Source of the DNA: Streptomyces sp. DG2A-72
Lineage (GTDB): Bacteria; Actinomycetota; Actinomycetes; Streptomycetales; Streptomycetaceae
Length of the DNA stretch: 64,000 nucleotides
Reading direction: 5' to 3'
Assembly (NCBI RefSeq): GCF_030499575.1
Contig: NZ_JASTLC010000001.1
Location: 8,642,001 to 8,706,000, forward strand
Shown here: in pieces, positions 18,983 to 27,900 of the stretch
Numbering within the stretch: the stretch's first letter is position 1
Layout of the letters: the number at the start of each line of letters is the position of its first letter
The notes under the pieces: model-generated
The model's database searches: none
Told to the model about the DNA's origin: nothing
The model's input: the letters and a program-made list of their open reading frames with translations, nothing else
Program-made: the position numbers and the translations under genes

Positions 18983-19770
18983 CGAGCGGCAACCTCCTCA
19001 CCGACAACCCCGAGCTGTACGAGGCCCGCTTCCCCGACCCCGACCGGCTCGCCGGACGCTGGGCCGAGGACTGCCTGCGGCGGTACGGCGCCGGGTCCCG
19101 TGTGCTGGACATGGGCTGCGGGACGGGCCGTGACGCCGGCCATCTGCACAAGGCCGGCCGTACGGTCACGGGCGCCGACCTCTCCGAGACGATGCTCGCG
19201 CACGCCCGCGCTCAGCACCCCGGGCCGGCGTATGTCCGGGCCGACCTGCACGGCTTCGACCTGGGCGCGTTCGACGCGGTCGTCTGCCTGGACAGCTCCC
19301 TGCTGTACTGCCACACCAACGACCAGCTCGACGGCTTCCTCGCCTCCTGCCGTCGCGCCCTGACACCCGGCGGGCTGCTCGTGGCGGAGATGCGCAACGG
19401 CGCCTACTTCCTGGGCCGGACCGACCTCCTCGACACGCCCAAGGTCAACGCCTTCATCTGGCAGGGCACCGCCTACCGGTCGACGACGACCCTGACTGTC
19501 GACCGCACCGCCCAACTCCTGCGCCGCATCCGCGTATGGATGTCCGACGACGGCTCCCCGCCCGTCGAGCAGCGCTCCGCCTGGCGGCTGCTGTTCCCGC
19601 TGGAGCTGCGCCACTTCCTGGCCGTCCACGGCTTCGAGGTCCTCGACCTGTACGACGGCCCCGGACCACGCACCGAACCGCCTTGGCGCGAGGGCCAGTT
19701 GCCCGGATCGGCCACGGACGCCGACCGGCTGCATGTCGTAGCGCGCCTGAACCCGCTCACCCACCACTGA
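18979..19770 (+). CDS. SAM-dependent class I methyltransferase
   Basis: The 263-residue protein has motif I VLDMGCGTGRDAG (about residues 43-55), the acidic residue after strand 2 (VTGADLSETML) and the LTPGGLLVAEMRNG strand. A long C-terminal half (about residues 140-260) likely forms the substrate lid. ATG 18979 overlaps the exporter stop. It is probably an N-, O- or C-methyltransferase tailoring the operon's metabolite. No motif points to a specific acceptor. Confidence 0.85.
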   Translation: MTSGNLLTDNPELYEARFPDPDRLAGRWAEDCLRRYGAGSRVLDMGCGTGRDAGHLHKAGRTVTGADLSETMLAHARAQHPGPAYVRADLHGFDLGAFDAVVCLDSSLLYCHTNDQLDGFLASCRRALTPGGLLVAEMRNGAYFLGRTDLLDTPKVNAFIWQGTAYRSTTTLTVDRTAQLLRRIRVWMSDDGSPPVEQRSAWRLLFPLELRHFLAVHGFEVLDLYDGPGPRTEPPWREGQLPGSATDADRLHVVARLNPLTHH

Positions 19771-19780
19771 AGGACATCGC

Positions 19781-21355
19781 ATGTACGACGATCGCTTTCC
19801 CGGTCTGCGCCGCCGCGGCTTCCTCGCCGCCACCGGTGCCGCCTCGCTCGGTGCGCTCGCGCTCACCGGCTGCGGTTCCTCCGACGACAGCTCCGGTACG
19901 GGGGCGGGTGACGGCAAGCCGAAGCAGGGCGGGCGGCTGCGGGCCGCGTTCGCGGGCGGTGGCGCCAGCGAGACCCTGGATCCGCACCTGGCCAACCTGT
20001 TCGCCGACGTCGCCCGCGCCAAGGCCCTCTTCGACAAGCTCGCCGACTACGGTCCCGATCTGTCGGCGCGGCCCCGGCTCGCCGAGAAGTGGGAGTCCGG
20101 CAAGGCCCTCGACAAGTGGTCTGTCACCTTGCGCAAGGCCACCTTCCACGACGGCAAGCCCGTCACCGCGAAGGACGTGCTCTACAGCTACCGCCGGATC
20201 GCCGACCCGAAGCAGGCATTCCGTGCCAAGGCCTCCCTGGAACCCATCGACCTCGACGCCAGCCGCGCCACGAGCGAGACGACCATCGAGTTCGTGCTGA
20301 AGCGGCCGACCGCCGAATTCCCCAACGTCCTGGCCGCGTTCGGCGCGTACATCGTCCCGGACGGTGCGACCGAGTTCGACAAGGAGCCGATCGGCTCCGG
20401 CCCCTTCCGCTTCGTCTCGTTCGCGCCGGGCCGCTCGGCCGTCTTCCGCCGCTACGAGGACTACTGGGAGGGCGCCCCGCACCTCGACGAGCTCGAATTC
20501 GTCGTCGCCAACGAGGAGTCCGCGCGCGTCAACGCGCTCCTCGGTGGCCAGGTCGAGTACGCGCACGAGCTCAACCCCACCACCGGCCGCGCGCACGAGG
20601 GCAAGGGGCAGATCGAGATCGTGCGGTTGCGCAACAGCGCCATGCAGGGCTTCGCGATGAAGACCGACCGGGCGCCCTTCGACGACAAGCGGGTCCGGCA
20701 GGCGTTCTTCCTCATCGCCGACCGGCAGGAACTCGTCGACGGCGCACTGTCCGGGGCGGGCGAGGTCGGCAACGACCTGTTCGGCAAGGGTTACGAGTAC
20801 TACGCCGACGGCCTCCCGCAGCGCGAGCGGGACCTCGACAAGGCGCGTGCCCTGCTGAAGCAGGCGGGCGCGGAGAAGCTGAAGGTCAGCCTCGACACCT
20901 CCGCCGTCGCCGCCGGATTCACCGAGGCCGCCAGCATCTTCCGCGACCAGGCCGCGAAGGCGGGCGTCACCGTCGACGTGAAGATGGGCAGCAAGGACAC
21001 GTACTGGGCCGACATCCTCGACTCCGGCACCCTGTGCTGCTACCGCTCCGGCGCCATGCCCATCGAGGCCCATATCTCGCAGCGGCTGCTCACCGACTCC
21101 AGCACCAATGCCACCAGGTGGCAGCACAAGGACTTCGACGCGCTCTACCAGCAGGCGCAGTCCACGCGGGACAAGACCGAGCGGGCCGCCGTGTACGAGC
21201 GCATGCAGCGTCGGCTGTACTCCGAGGGCGGTTTCCTGATCTGGGGCTTCGCCGACTGGATCCTCGGAACGGCCAAGAACGTCAAGGGCGTCGAGACGAA
21301 CGCCCCCGCCAACTCGCTCGACTGGGCCCGCTTCGACAAGGTCTGGCTGGCGTGA
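19781..21355 (+). CDS. ABC transporter solute-binding lipoprotein, DppA/NikA/opine type
   Basis: The 524-residue SBP_bac_5 protein has a Tat-like leader (LRRRGFLAATG) and lipobox LTGC, with Cys31 as the lipidation site. The mature part shows family landmarks: FHDGKPVTAKDVLYSYRRI, IGSGPFRFV, FDDKRVRQAFFLIADRQ. This group binds oligopeptides, Ni-histidine or opine-type metal complexes outside the membrane. GAAGGA precedes ATG 19781. Its position right after biosynthesis and export genes under a Zur-like box suggests it captures the zinc-loaded metallophore. It is paralogous to the protein at 33232-34785. Confidence 0.9.
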   Translation: MYDDRFPGLRRRGFLAATGAASLGALALTGCGSSDDSSGTGAGDGKPKQGGRLRAAFAGGGASETLDPHLANLFADVARAKALFDKLADYGPDLSARPRLAEKWESGKALDKWSVTLRKATFHDGKPVTAKDVLYSYRRIADPKQAFRAKASLEPIDLDASRATSETTIEFVLKRPTAEFPNVLAAFGAYIVPDGATEFDKEPIGSGPFRFVSFAPGRSAVFRRYEDYWEGAPHLDELEFVVANEESARVNALLGGQVEYAHELNPTTGRAHEGKGQIEIVRLRNSAMQGFAMKTDRAPFDDKRVRQAFFLIADRQELVDGALSGAGEVGNDLFGKGYEYYADGLPQRERDLDKARALLKQAGAEKLKVSLDTSAVAAGFTEAASIFRDQAAKAGVTVDVKMGSKDTYWADILDSGTLCCYRSGAMPIEAHISQRLLTDSSTNATRWQHKDFDALYQQAQSTRDKTERAAVYERMQRRLYSEGGFLIWGFADWILGTAKNVKGVETNAPANSLDWARFDKVWLA

Positions 21356-22410
21356 GGACCAAGCAGGGCGGGCTGAGTCGGTTGCGGTCCGTCAACGCCC
21401 TAAAGGGGCGCGGGGAACTGCGCGACAAGCCACGACGGAGCAGCAGCCGACAGACGGCATCCCGCGGCACATCCTTCGTCGTCCGGCGCCTTATGCTCGG
21501 CGGAGCCCAAACCGTGGCCGTCGTGCTGCTGGTCTTCGCGCTCACCGAGGCGCTGCCGGGCGACGCCGCGGTCGCCCTCGCCGGTGACCAGCCCGACCCG
21601 GCCCGGATCGCCGCCATCCGTGAGGCGATGGACCTGGACCGGCCTGCGTACGAGCGGCTGCTCGACTGGGCATCCGGGCTGCTGCACGGCGACTTCGGCA
21701 CGTCCTTGACCTCCGGGCGGCCGGTCGGGCAGTACATCTCGGACGGCTTCGGGCCCACCCTGCTGCTCGCCGGCCTCACCGTCGCGCTGCTGATCCCGCT
21801 CGGCTTCGGGCTCGGTGTGCTGGCCGCCCGGCACGAGGGGCGGCTCGTCGACCGGCTGGTCAGCTCGGTGACGCTCGCCGTGTATGCGGTTCCCGAATTC
21901 GCCCTCGGCGTCCTCCTGATAACCGTCTTCGCGCTCCAACTGGGCTGGCTGCCGCCGACCGCCGTCGGTTACGGCACCGACCTGCTCGCCCACCCGGCCG
22001 CACTGGTCCTGCCCGTCCTGGTCCTGCTGTCCCGGCCGGTGTGCTCCATCGCCCGCCTCGTCCGCGCCGGCATGGTCGACGCACTGGCCTCCCCGTACGC
22101 GGCCCACGCCCACCGCTACGGCGTACCGGGCGCCCGCATCCGCTACACGCACGCCCTGCCCAACGCGCTCGCCCCGGCCGCGCAGCAACTCGCCCGCACC
22201 ATCGACTGGCTGCTGTGCGGCGTCATCGTCGTGGAGGCCCTGTACGTGATCCCCGGACTCGGCACCGTCCTGCTCAACGCCGTCGCCGAACGCGACGTAC
22301 CGGTGGTGCAGGGACTCGCCGTCGTCTTCGGCGTCCTGACCGTCGTACTGAACCTCGGAGCGGACCTGGTGGCCCATCGGCTGACCCCACGGGCGGGGGT
22401 GGCCGCGTGA
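21352..22410 (+). CDS. ABC transporter permease 1, DppB-like
   Basis: The permease domain is of the DppB/NikB type: EALPGDAAVALAG, ARIAAIREAMDLDRP, GDFGTSLTSGRPVGQ and the EAA-loop region SPYAAHAHRYGVPGARI. From GTG 21352 (4-bp overlap with the binding protein) the product is 352 residues. The first 47 residues are foreign to the family, because the interspersed element at 21404-21438 is read through as coding (ALKGRGELRDKP). Family homology starts at about VVRRLMLGG; ATG 21493 is the other possible start but lacks a ribosome site. Several membrane helices follow. Confidence 0.85.
   Translation: MRTKQGGLSRLRSVNALKGRGELRDKPRRSSSRQTASRGTSFVVRRLMLGGAQTVAVVLLVFALTEALPGDAAVALAGDQPDPARIAAIREAMDLDRPAYERLLDWASGLLHGDFGTSLTSGRPVGQYISDGFGPTLLLAGLTVALLIPLGFGLGVLAARHEGRLVDRLVSSVTLAVYAVPEFALGVLLITVFALQLGWLPPTAVGYGTDLLAHPAALVLPVLVLLSRPVCSIARLVRAGMVDALASPYAAHAHRYGVPGARIRYTHALPNALAPAAQQLARTIDWLLCGVIVVEALYVIPGLGTVLLNAVAERDVPVVQGLAVVFGVLTVVLNLGADLVAHRLTPRAGVAA
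21404..21438 (+). repeat. Interspersed element, copy 2, inside the permease reading frame
   Basis: Positions 21404-21426 are identical to 6989-7011. As in copy 1, a short inverted repeat precedes and overlaps it (CGCCC TAAA GGGGCG, 21396-21410). Here it interrupts an otherwise overlapping operon and is translated in frame if the GTG start is used. Confidence 0.65.
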
Positions 22411-23225
22411 AGGCCCGGCGCTACTTCCTCGGCATCGCGGTCATCGCCGTACCCCTCGTCCTCGCCCTCCTCGGGCCGCTGTTCGCGGGCGAACCGGGCC
22501 CGCGCGCCCCGTCGTTCACGCTCGGCGACGGGCACTGGCTCGGCACCGACTTCGTGGGCCGGGACGTCGGGCAGCAGGTGCTGCACGGCGGACGCCCGGT
22601 CGTCCTGACCGCGCTGGCCGCCACCGCGCTGGCCTATCTGGTCGCGCTGCCGGTCGGGCTCGTCAGCGCGCTCACCCACCGCCGCTGGCTGGAGGAGACG
22701 CTGATGCGGCCGCTGGACGTGCTGCTCGCGGTGCCCTCGCTGCTGCTGATCCTGCTGGTGGCGTCGGTGTTCACGCCGGGGGCGACCGGGCTGGCGCTGC
22801 TGGTCGCGCTGGTCAACGTGCCCGACGCGGCACGCATCGTGCGGGCCGCCGCAGCGGAGGCCGCCGCGCGTCCGGCCGTCGAGGCGCTGCGGATGCAGGG
22901 CGAGACGTGGTGGCGCACGGCTGTCGGATATGTCGGCCGGTCGATGCTGCGCACTCTCGCCGCCGACGCGGGCATCCGGCTCACCGGCGTGCTGTACCTG
23001 GTGGCCACGGCGGCGTTCCTCGGTGTCGGGGTCGCGCCGGACGCGGCGGACTGGGCGGTCATGGTCGACCGCAACCGCACCGGACTGTTCGTGCAGCCCT
23101 GGGCCGTGGTGGTGCCCGCGCTGCTGATCGTCGCGCTGACGATGGGCAGCAACCTGCTCTTCGACGCGGCGCTGGAGAAGCGAGACCTGCCACTGAAGAA
23201 GCGAGAGAAGGAACGATCGTTGTGA
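22407..23225 (+). CDS. ABC transporter permease 2, DppC-like
   Basis: The 272-residue inner-membrane protein has the DppC pattern LGTDFVGRDVGQQVLHGGR, a periplasmic N-terminal segment after helix 1, and an EAA-like loop around VEALRMQGETWWRTAVGYV. GTG 22407 overlaps the permease 1 stop (GTGA) and its own stop overlaps the ATPase start. It forms the translocation pore together with permease 1. Confidence 0.9.
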   Translation: MKARRYFLGIAVIAVPLVLALLGPLFAGEPGPRAPSFTLGDGHWLGTDFVGRDVGQQVLHGGRPVVLTALAATALAYLVALPVGLVSALTHRRWLEETLMRPLDVLLAVPSLLLILLVASVFTPGATGLALLVALVNVPDAARIVRAAAAEAAARPAVEALRMQGETWWRTAVGYVGRSMLRTLAADAGIRLTGVLYLVATAAFLGVGVAPDAADWAVMVDRNRTGLFVQPWAVVVPALLIVALTMGSNLLFDAALEKRDLPLKKREKERSL

Positions 23226-24760
23226 GTGAGAGTGACACTCCCGTCGCCGAGATCCGCGACCTGCGCGTGGAGATCGACGGCCACGCGATCGTGGACGGCG
23301 TGAACCTGCGGGTCCTGCCCGGACGGGTGACGGCTCTGGTCGGCGCCTCCGGAAGCGGCAAGACCACGACGGGGCTCGCGCTGCTCGGGGAGTACCCGCC
23401 CGCGGCCCGCGTCAGCGGCGACGTACGCGTCTCGGGGAACGTCGGCTACGTACCGCAGCACCCCGCCGCCGTCCTCAACCCCGCGCGCCGGGTCTCGGCG
23501 CTGCTGACCGACATCGCCCGCACGCAGGTACGCGACCTGCCGCGTGCTCAGCGCAGGGCTGCCGCCCGCGAACGCGTCCTCCGCGCCCTCTCCGACGCCC
23601 AGCTCCCGGACGCTGAGCCCCTGTTGGGGCGCTACCCACACCAGCTCTCCGGCGGCCAGCAGCAACGCGTCGTCCTCGCGCAGGCCCTCCTGCTCGGCGC
23701 CCGGGTGATCGTCGCGGACGAACCCACCACCGGGCAGGACGCGTTGACCAAGAGCCGGATCGTCGACGAACTGGCGGCGGTCGCGGCACGCGGTATCGCG
23801 GTCGTGCTGCTCAGTCATGACCTGGACGTGGTGCGCACGCTCGCCGACGACGTACTGGTCATGAAGGCGGGCCGGGTGGTGGAGTCGGGCCCGGCCGAAC
23901 GGCTCTGGCTCGCACCCCGGCACGAGTGGACCCGCGGGCTCCTCGACGCCCGGCCCCCGGCCCCGCAGGAGTATCCCGCCGAGGACACGACGGAACCCGT
24001 CCTGCGCGTCCGCGACCTGACCGCCCGCCACGGCAGGAGCGCCGTCCTGCGCACCGGCGGCCTCGCCGTCCACCCCGGTGAGTGCCTGGCCGTCGTCGGC
24101 CGCTCCGGCAGCGGCAAGACCACCCTCGCCCGCTGCCTGGCCGGACTCCACCGCGACCACGACGGCGAGATCGACCTCGACGGCACCCCGCTGCCGCGCA
24201 GCCTCCGCCACCGCGACCGGGCTCAGCTGAGGGCGGTCCAGTACGTCTTCCAGGACGCACGGGCCGCCTTCGACGAGTACCGGCCGGTCCTCGACCAGGT
24301 CGCCCGGACGGCCGTACGCCTGCGCGGCATCGACCCGCGCACGGCCGGGGAGGAGGCCCTGACGACACTCATCGGCCTCGGCCTCGCCCCCGGTCCGGCC
24401 CGGCGCCGCCCGCCGCAGCTGTCCGGCGGCGAGCTCCAGCGCGCGGCCCTGGCCCGGGCGCTGCTCGCGCACCCCCGGGTGCTGATCTGCGACGAGATCA
24501 CCTCGGGCCTGGACACGGTCACCCGGCGCGGCATCCTCGACGTCCTCGAAGGGCTCCTGCGCGACCGCGACGACCTCTCCCTCGTCCTGATCACCCACGA
24601 CCTGGACACCGCACGCCTGGCGCACCGCATCGCCGTACTGGACGCGGGAGAGCTGGTCGAGCAGGGCCCGGCCGACCGGATCCTGACCGCGCCGCAGCAC
24701 CCGTTCACCGTGTCGCTGATGGAGACGACGGCCCGGCTGGAGGCGGGAACAGGGCCCTGA
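23222..24760 (+). CDS. ABC transporter ATPase with two fused nucleotide-binding domains
   Basis: The 512 residues carry two ABC ATPase domains in one chain, replacing the separate DppD/DppF pair. Domain 1 has Walker A GASGSGKT (41-48), signature LSGGQQQRV and VIVADEPTTGQD. Domain 2 has Walker A GRSGSGKT (about 293-300), signature LSGGELQRA and VLICDEITSGLD. GTG 23222 overlaps the preceding stop. It is the last gene of the ten-gene operon. The same fused arrangement occurs in the iron-controlled transporter at 29887-31419. Confidence 0.93.
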   Translation: MSESDTPVAEIRDLRVEIDGHAIVDGVNLRVLPGRVTALVGASGSGKTTTGLALLGEYPPAARVSGDVRVSGNVGYVPQHPAAVLNPARRVSALLTDIARTQVRDLPRAQRRAAARERVLRALSDAQLPDAEPLLGRYPHQLSGGQQQRVVLAQALLLGARVIVADEPTTGQDALTKSRIVDELAAVAARGIAVVLLSHDLDVVRTLADDVLVMKAGRVVESGPAERLWLAPRHEWTRGLLDARPPAPQEYPAEDTTEPVLRVRDLTARHGRSAVLRTGGLAVHPGECLAVVGRSGSGKTTLARCLAGLHRDHDGEIDLDGTPLPRSLRHRDRAQLRAVQYVFQDARAAFDEYRPVLDQVARTAVRLRGIDPRTAGEEALTTLIGLGLAPGPARRRPPQLSGGELQRAALARALLAHPRVLICDEITSGLDTVTRRGILDVLEGLLRDRDDLSLVLITHDLDTARLAHRIAVLDAGELVEQGPADRILTAPQHPFTVSLMETTARLEAGTGP

Positions 24761-24967
24761 CCTCGATGTGCGGCGTCGAAACCCGTTACGCCGGCGCCCG
24801 ACCATTCGAACCCCCTTGCTGTGAGGCCCGACTGATGTCCGATCAGGACCCAACAAAGTCCGACAGGAATGTTGCTTCTGATGCGTTCGGAACCTAGTGA
24901 TATGGACAGGATCCGACGCAAGCACCCAGTGGTGCAGCGCACTGTCGTTCTGAGGAAGGTCTCGGTC

Positions 24968-27900
24968 ATGCCGCACCCGCACGCGCACCAGCACTCCTCG
25001 CCCGCCTCTCCCGCCGAACGGCCGGTCATCAGCCGCCGCCGTCTCCTCGAGTCGTCCGCCGCCGTCCTCGGCGCCCTCGCCCTGTCGTCCACGCCGGCCC
25101 AGGCGTCAACCAGGCGTGCCGCGCCGGACGCCACTGTGGAGTGGAACGGCAACATCGCCCTCTTCCGGCTCGGCACCGAGCCGCCGCACACCACCCTCAT
25201 GCCGTACGCGGACGTGAGACAGGCACTGGCCGCCGACCGCACCCGCTCGCCCTACCGGCAGAGCCTCGACGGCACCTGGAAGTTCGCCTACGCCGACCGC
25301 CCCGACGACCGCGACGCCGACTTCTACCGCACCGACGTCGACGACAAGGACTGGGACACCCTGCCCGTCCCGTCGGTCTGGCAGCTGCACGGTTACGACT
25401 TCCCGATCTACGTCAACATCACCTACCCCTGGTGGGGCGCCAACGGCCTGGGAGAGGAGCCGCAGCCCCCGGCCGCGCCGACCCGCTACAACCCGGTCGG
25501 CCAGTACCGGCGCACCTTCACGGTCCCCAAGGACTGGGCGGGCCGGCGGACCTTCCTGCACTTCGAGGGCGTCAAGTCGGCCCACTACGTGTGGATCAAC
25601 GGCGAACTGGTCGGCTACCACGAGGACTCCTTCACCCCGGCCGAGTACGACATCACCGAGCACCTGAAGCCCGGCACCAACCAGATCGCCGTGGAGGTGT
25701 ACCGCTACTCCGACGGCGACTGGCTGGAGGACCAGGACATGATCCGGCTGAGCGGTATCTTCCGCTCGGTCTACCTGTACTCCACCCCGGCCGTGCACCT
25801 GCGCGACTTCAAGCTGGACACCCCGCTGAGCGACGACTACACGGCCGCCGAGCTGTCGGTGACGGCGAGCGTGCGGGCGTACGGCACTGCGGGCGGCGGC
25901 CGGTACACCGTCGAGACGCAGCTGTACGACGACCGGGGCCACGCCGTCTGGTCCCGGCCTCTGCAACAGACCGTCGATGTCGGCGCGGCGGGCGAGGATG
26001 CGACCGTACAGGCTCAAAAGGCCGTAGCGGCACCGGAGTTGTGGTCGGCGGAGCACCCGAACCTCTACACCGCCGTCCTGCGGCTGCGCGACCGGGCCGG
26101 AAAGGTGATCGAGACCCTTTCCCACCGCGTCGGCTTCCGCGAGTTCGCGCTCAAGGACGGGCTGATGCGCATCAACGGCAAGCCCGTCTCCTTCCGCGGC
26201 ACCAACCGGCACGAGATGCACCCGGCTCGCGGCACCGCGCTCACCCGAGCGGACATGGTGCTGGACATCGAGGTCATCAAGCGGATGAACATGAACACCG
26301 TCCGGACCTCGCACTACCCGGACAACCCGCTCTGGCTCGAACTCGCCGACGAATACGGCCTGTACATCGTCGACGAGACCAACCTCGAAACCCACGGCAT
26401 CCGCGACGAATACCCGGGCAACCACGCCGACTGGAGCGAGGCCTGCGTGGCCCGCGCCCAGAACATGGTCCACCGGGACAAGAACCACGCGTCGGTCGTC
26501 ATCTGGTCGCTCGGCAACGAGGCGGGCGCCGGCAGCACCTTCGTCAACATGCACAACTGGATCCGCTCGTACGACACGACCCGCGTCATCCAGTACGAGG
26601 GCGACGACCGCCCGGGCGTCAGCGACATCCGCTCCGAGATGTACGACAGCCCGGCGCGCGTGGAGGCCCGTGCGAAGGACACCGCCGACACCCGGCCGTA
26701 CGTCATGATCGAGTACTCGCACGCGATGGGGAACTCGAACGGCAACTTCAAGAAGTACTGGGACATCGTCCGCCGTTACGACGTCCTCCAGGGCGGCTGG
26801 ATCTGGGACTTCATGGACCAGGCCGTGTCCTGGCCCACCCCGACGCGCAAGCTGTTCACCGACTCCGGGCCGAAGAAGCTGAAGGGCGAGATCCTCGCGC
26901 CCAGCGGCACCTTCGACCGTGACAAGGGCGTCTATGGCGGAACCGTTTTCGCCCGCGACGCCTCCCTCGACCTCACCGGCTCGCTCACGCTGGAAGCGTG
27001 GATCACCCCGCACGTGACCGGTTACCACCAGCCGATCCTCGCCAAGGGCGACACCCAGTACGCGCTCAAGCAGACCAACAAGAACATCGAGTTCTTCATC
27101 CACGGCGGCGGTCAGTGGATCACGGCCAGTTGGCCGGTACCCGCGGACTGGACCGGTAAGGAGCATCACGTCGTAGGCGTTTTCGACGCCGATGCGGGCA
27201 CCGTCACCCTCTACGTCGACGGCGAGGTGCGGGCCACCCGCACCACCACCCGCAAGCCCAGCAGCAACACCGCGCCGCTCTCACTCGCCACCGACGCCGA
27301 CAACTGGTCCCGCGAGTTCAGCGGCACGATCCGCCGCGCCCGTGTCTACGCCCGCGCCCTCACCGCCGCCGAACTCGCCTCCGGCAGCCGTGGCCCCGGT
27401 GACGAGGGCGTGCGGTTCTGGTTCGACGCGGCCACGGTCGGCTTCACCGAGAAGCGGTCGCCGGAGAAGACCTTCTTCGCGTACGGCGGCGACTGGGGCG
27501 ACAACCCCAACGACGGGAACTTCGTCGCGGACGGCATCGTCACCGCCGACCGGGGCCACACCGGCAAGGCCGCCGAGGTCAAGCAGATCTACCAGGCGAT
27601 CCATGTCACAGCGAGCGGCGGCCCGGGAGCGGTGACGCTCATCAACGAGAACCTCTTCACCAACCTCCGTGAGTTCGACGGCAGTTGGACGCTCATCGGC
27701 GACGGAAAGGTCGTCCAGCGGGGGAAGCTGACCCGCGCGCAGCTGGACGTACCGCCGCTGTCCGAGAAGAAGATCACCGTGCCGGTGCGGCTGCCGGCGA
27801 ACCCGGCGCCGGGCGCGGAGTACTTCCTGCAGCTGTCCTTCACCACCAAGGAAGCCACGAAGTGGGCGAAGGCCGGCTTCGAGGTGGCCAAGCAGCAACT

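Noticed and set aside
24761..24967. Possible catabolite or sugar operator before the beta-galactosidase (GTCC-GATCA-GGAC at about 24838)
   Set aside because: The arms are only 4 bp and no LacI- or GntR-type consensus or regulator gene is nearby.
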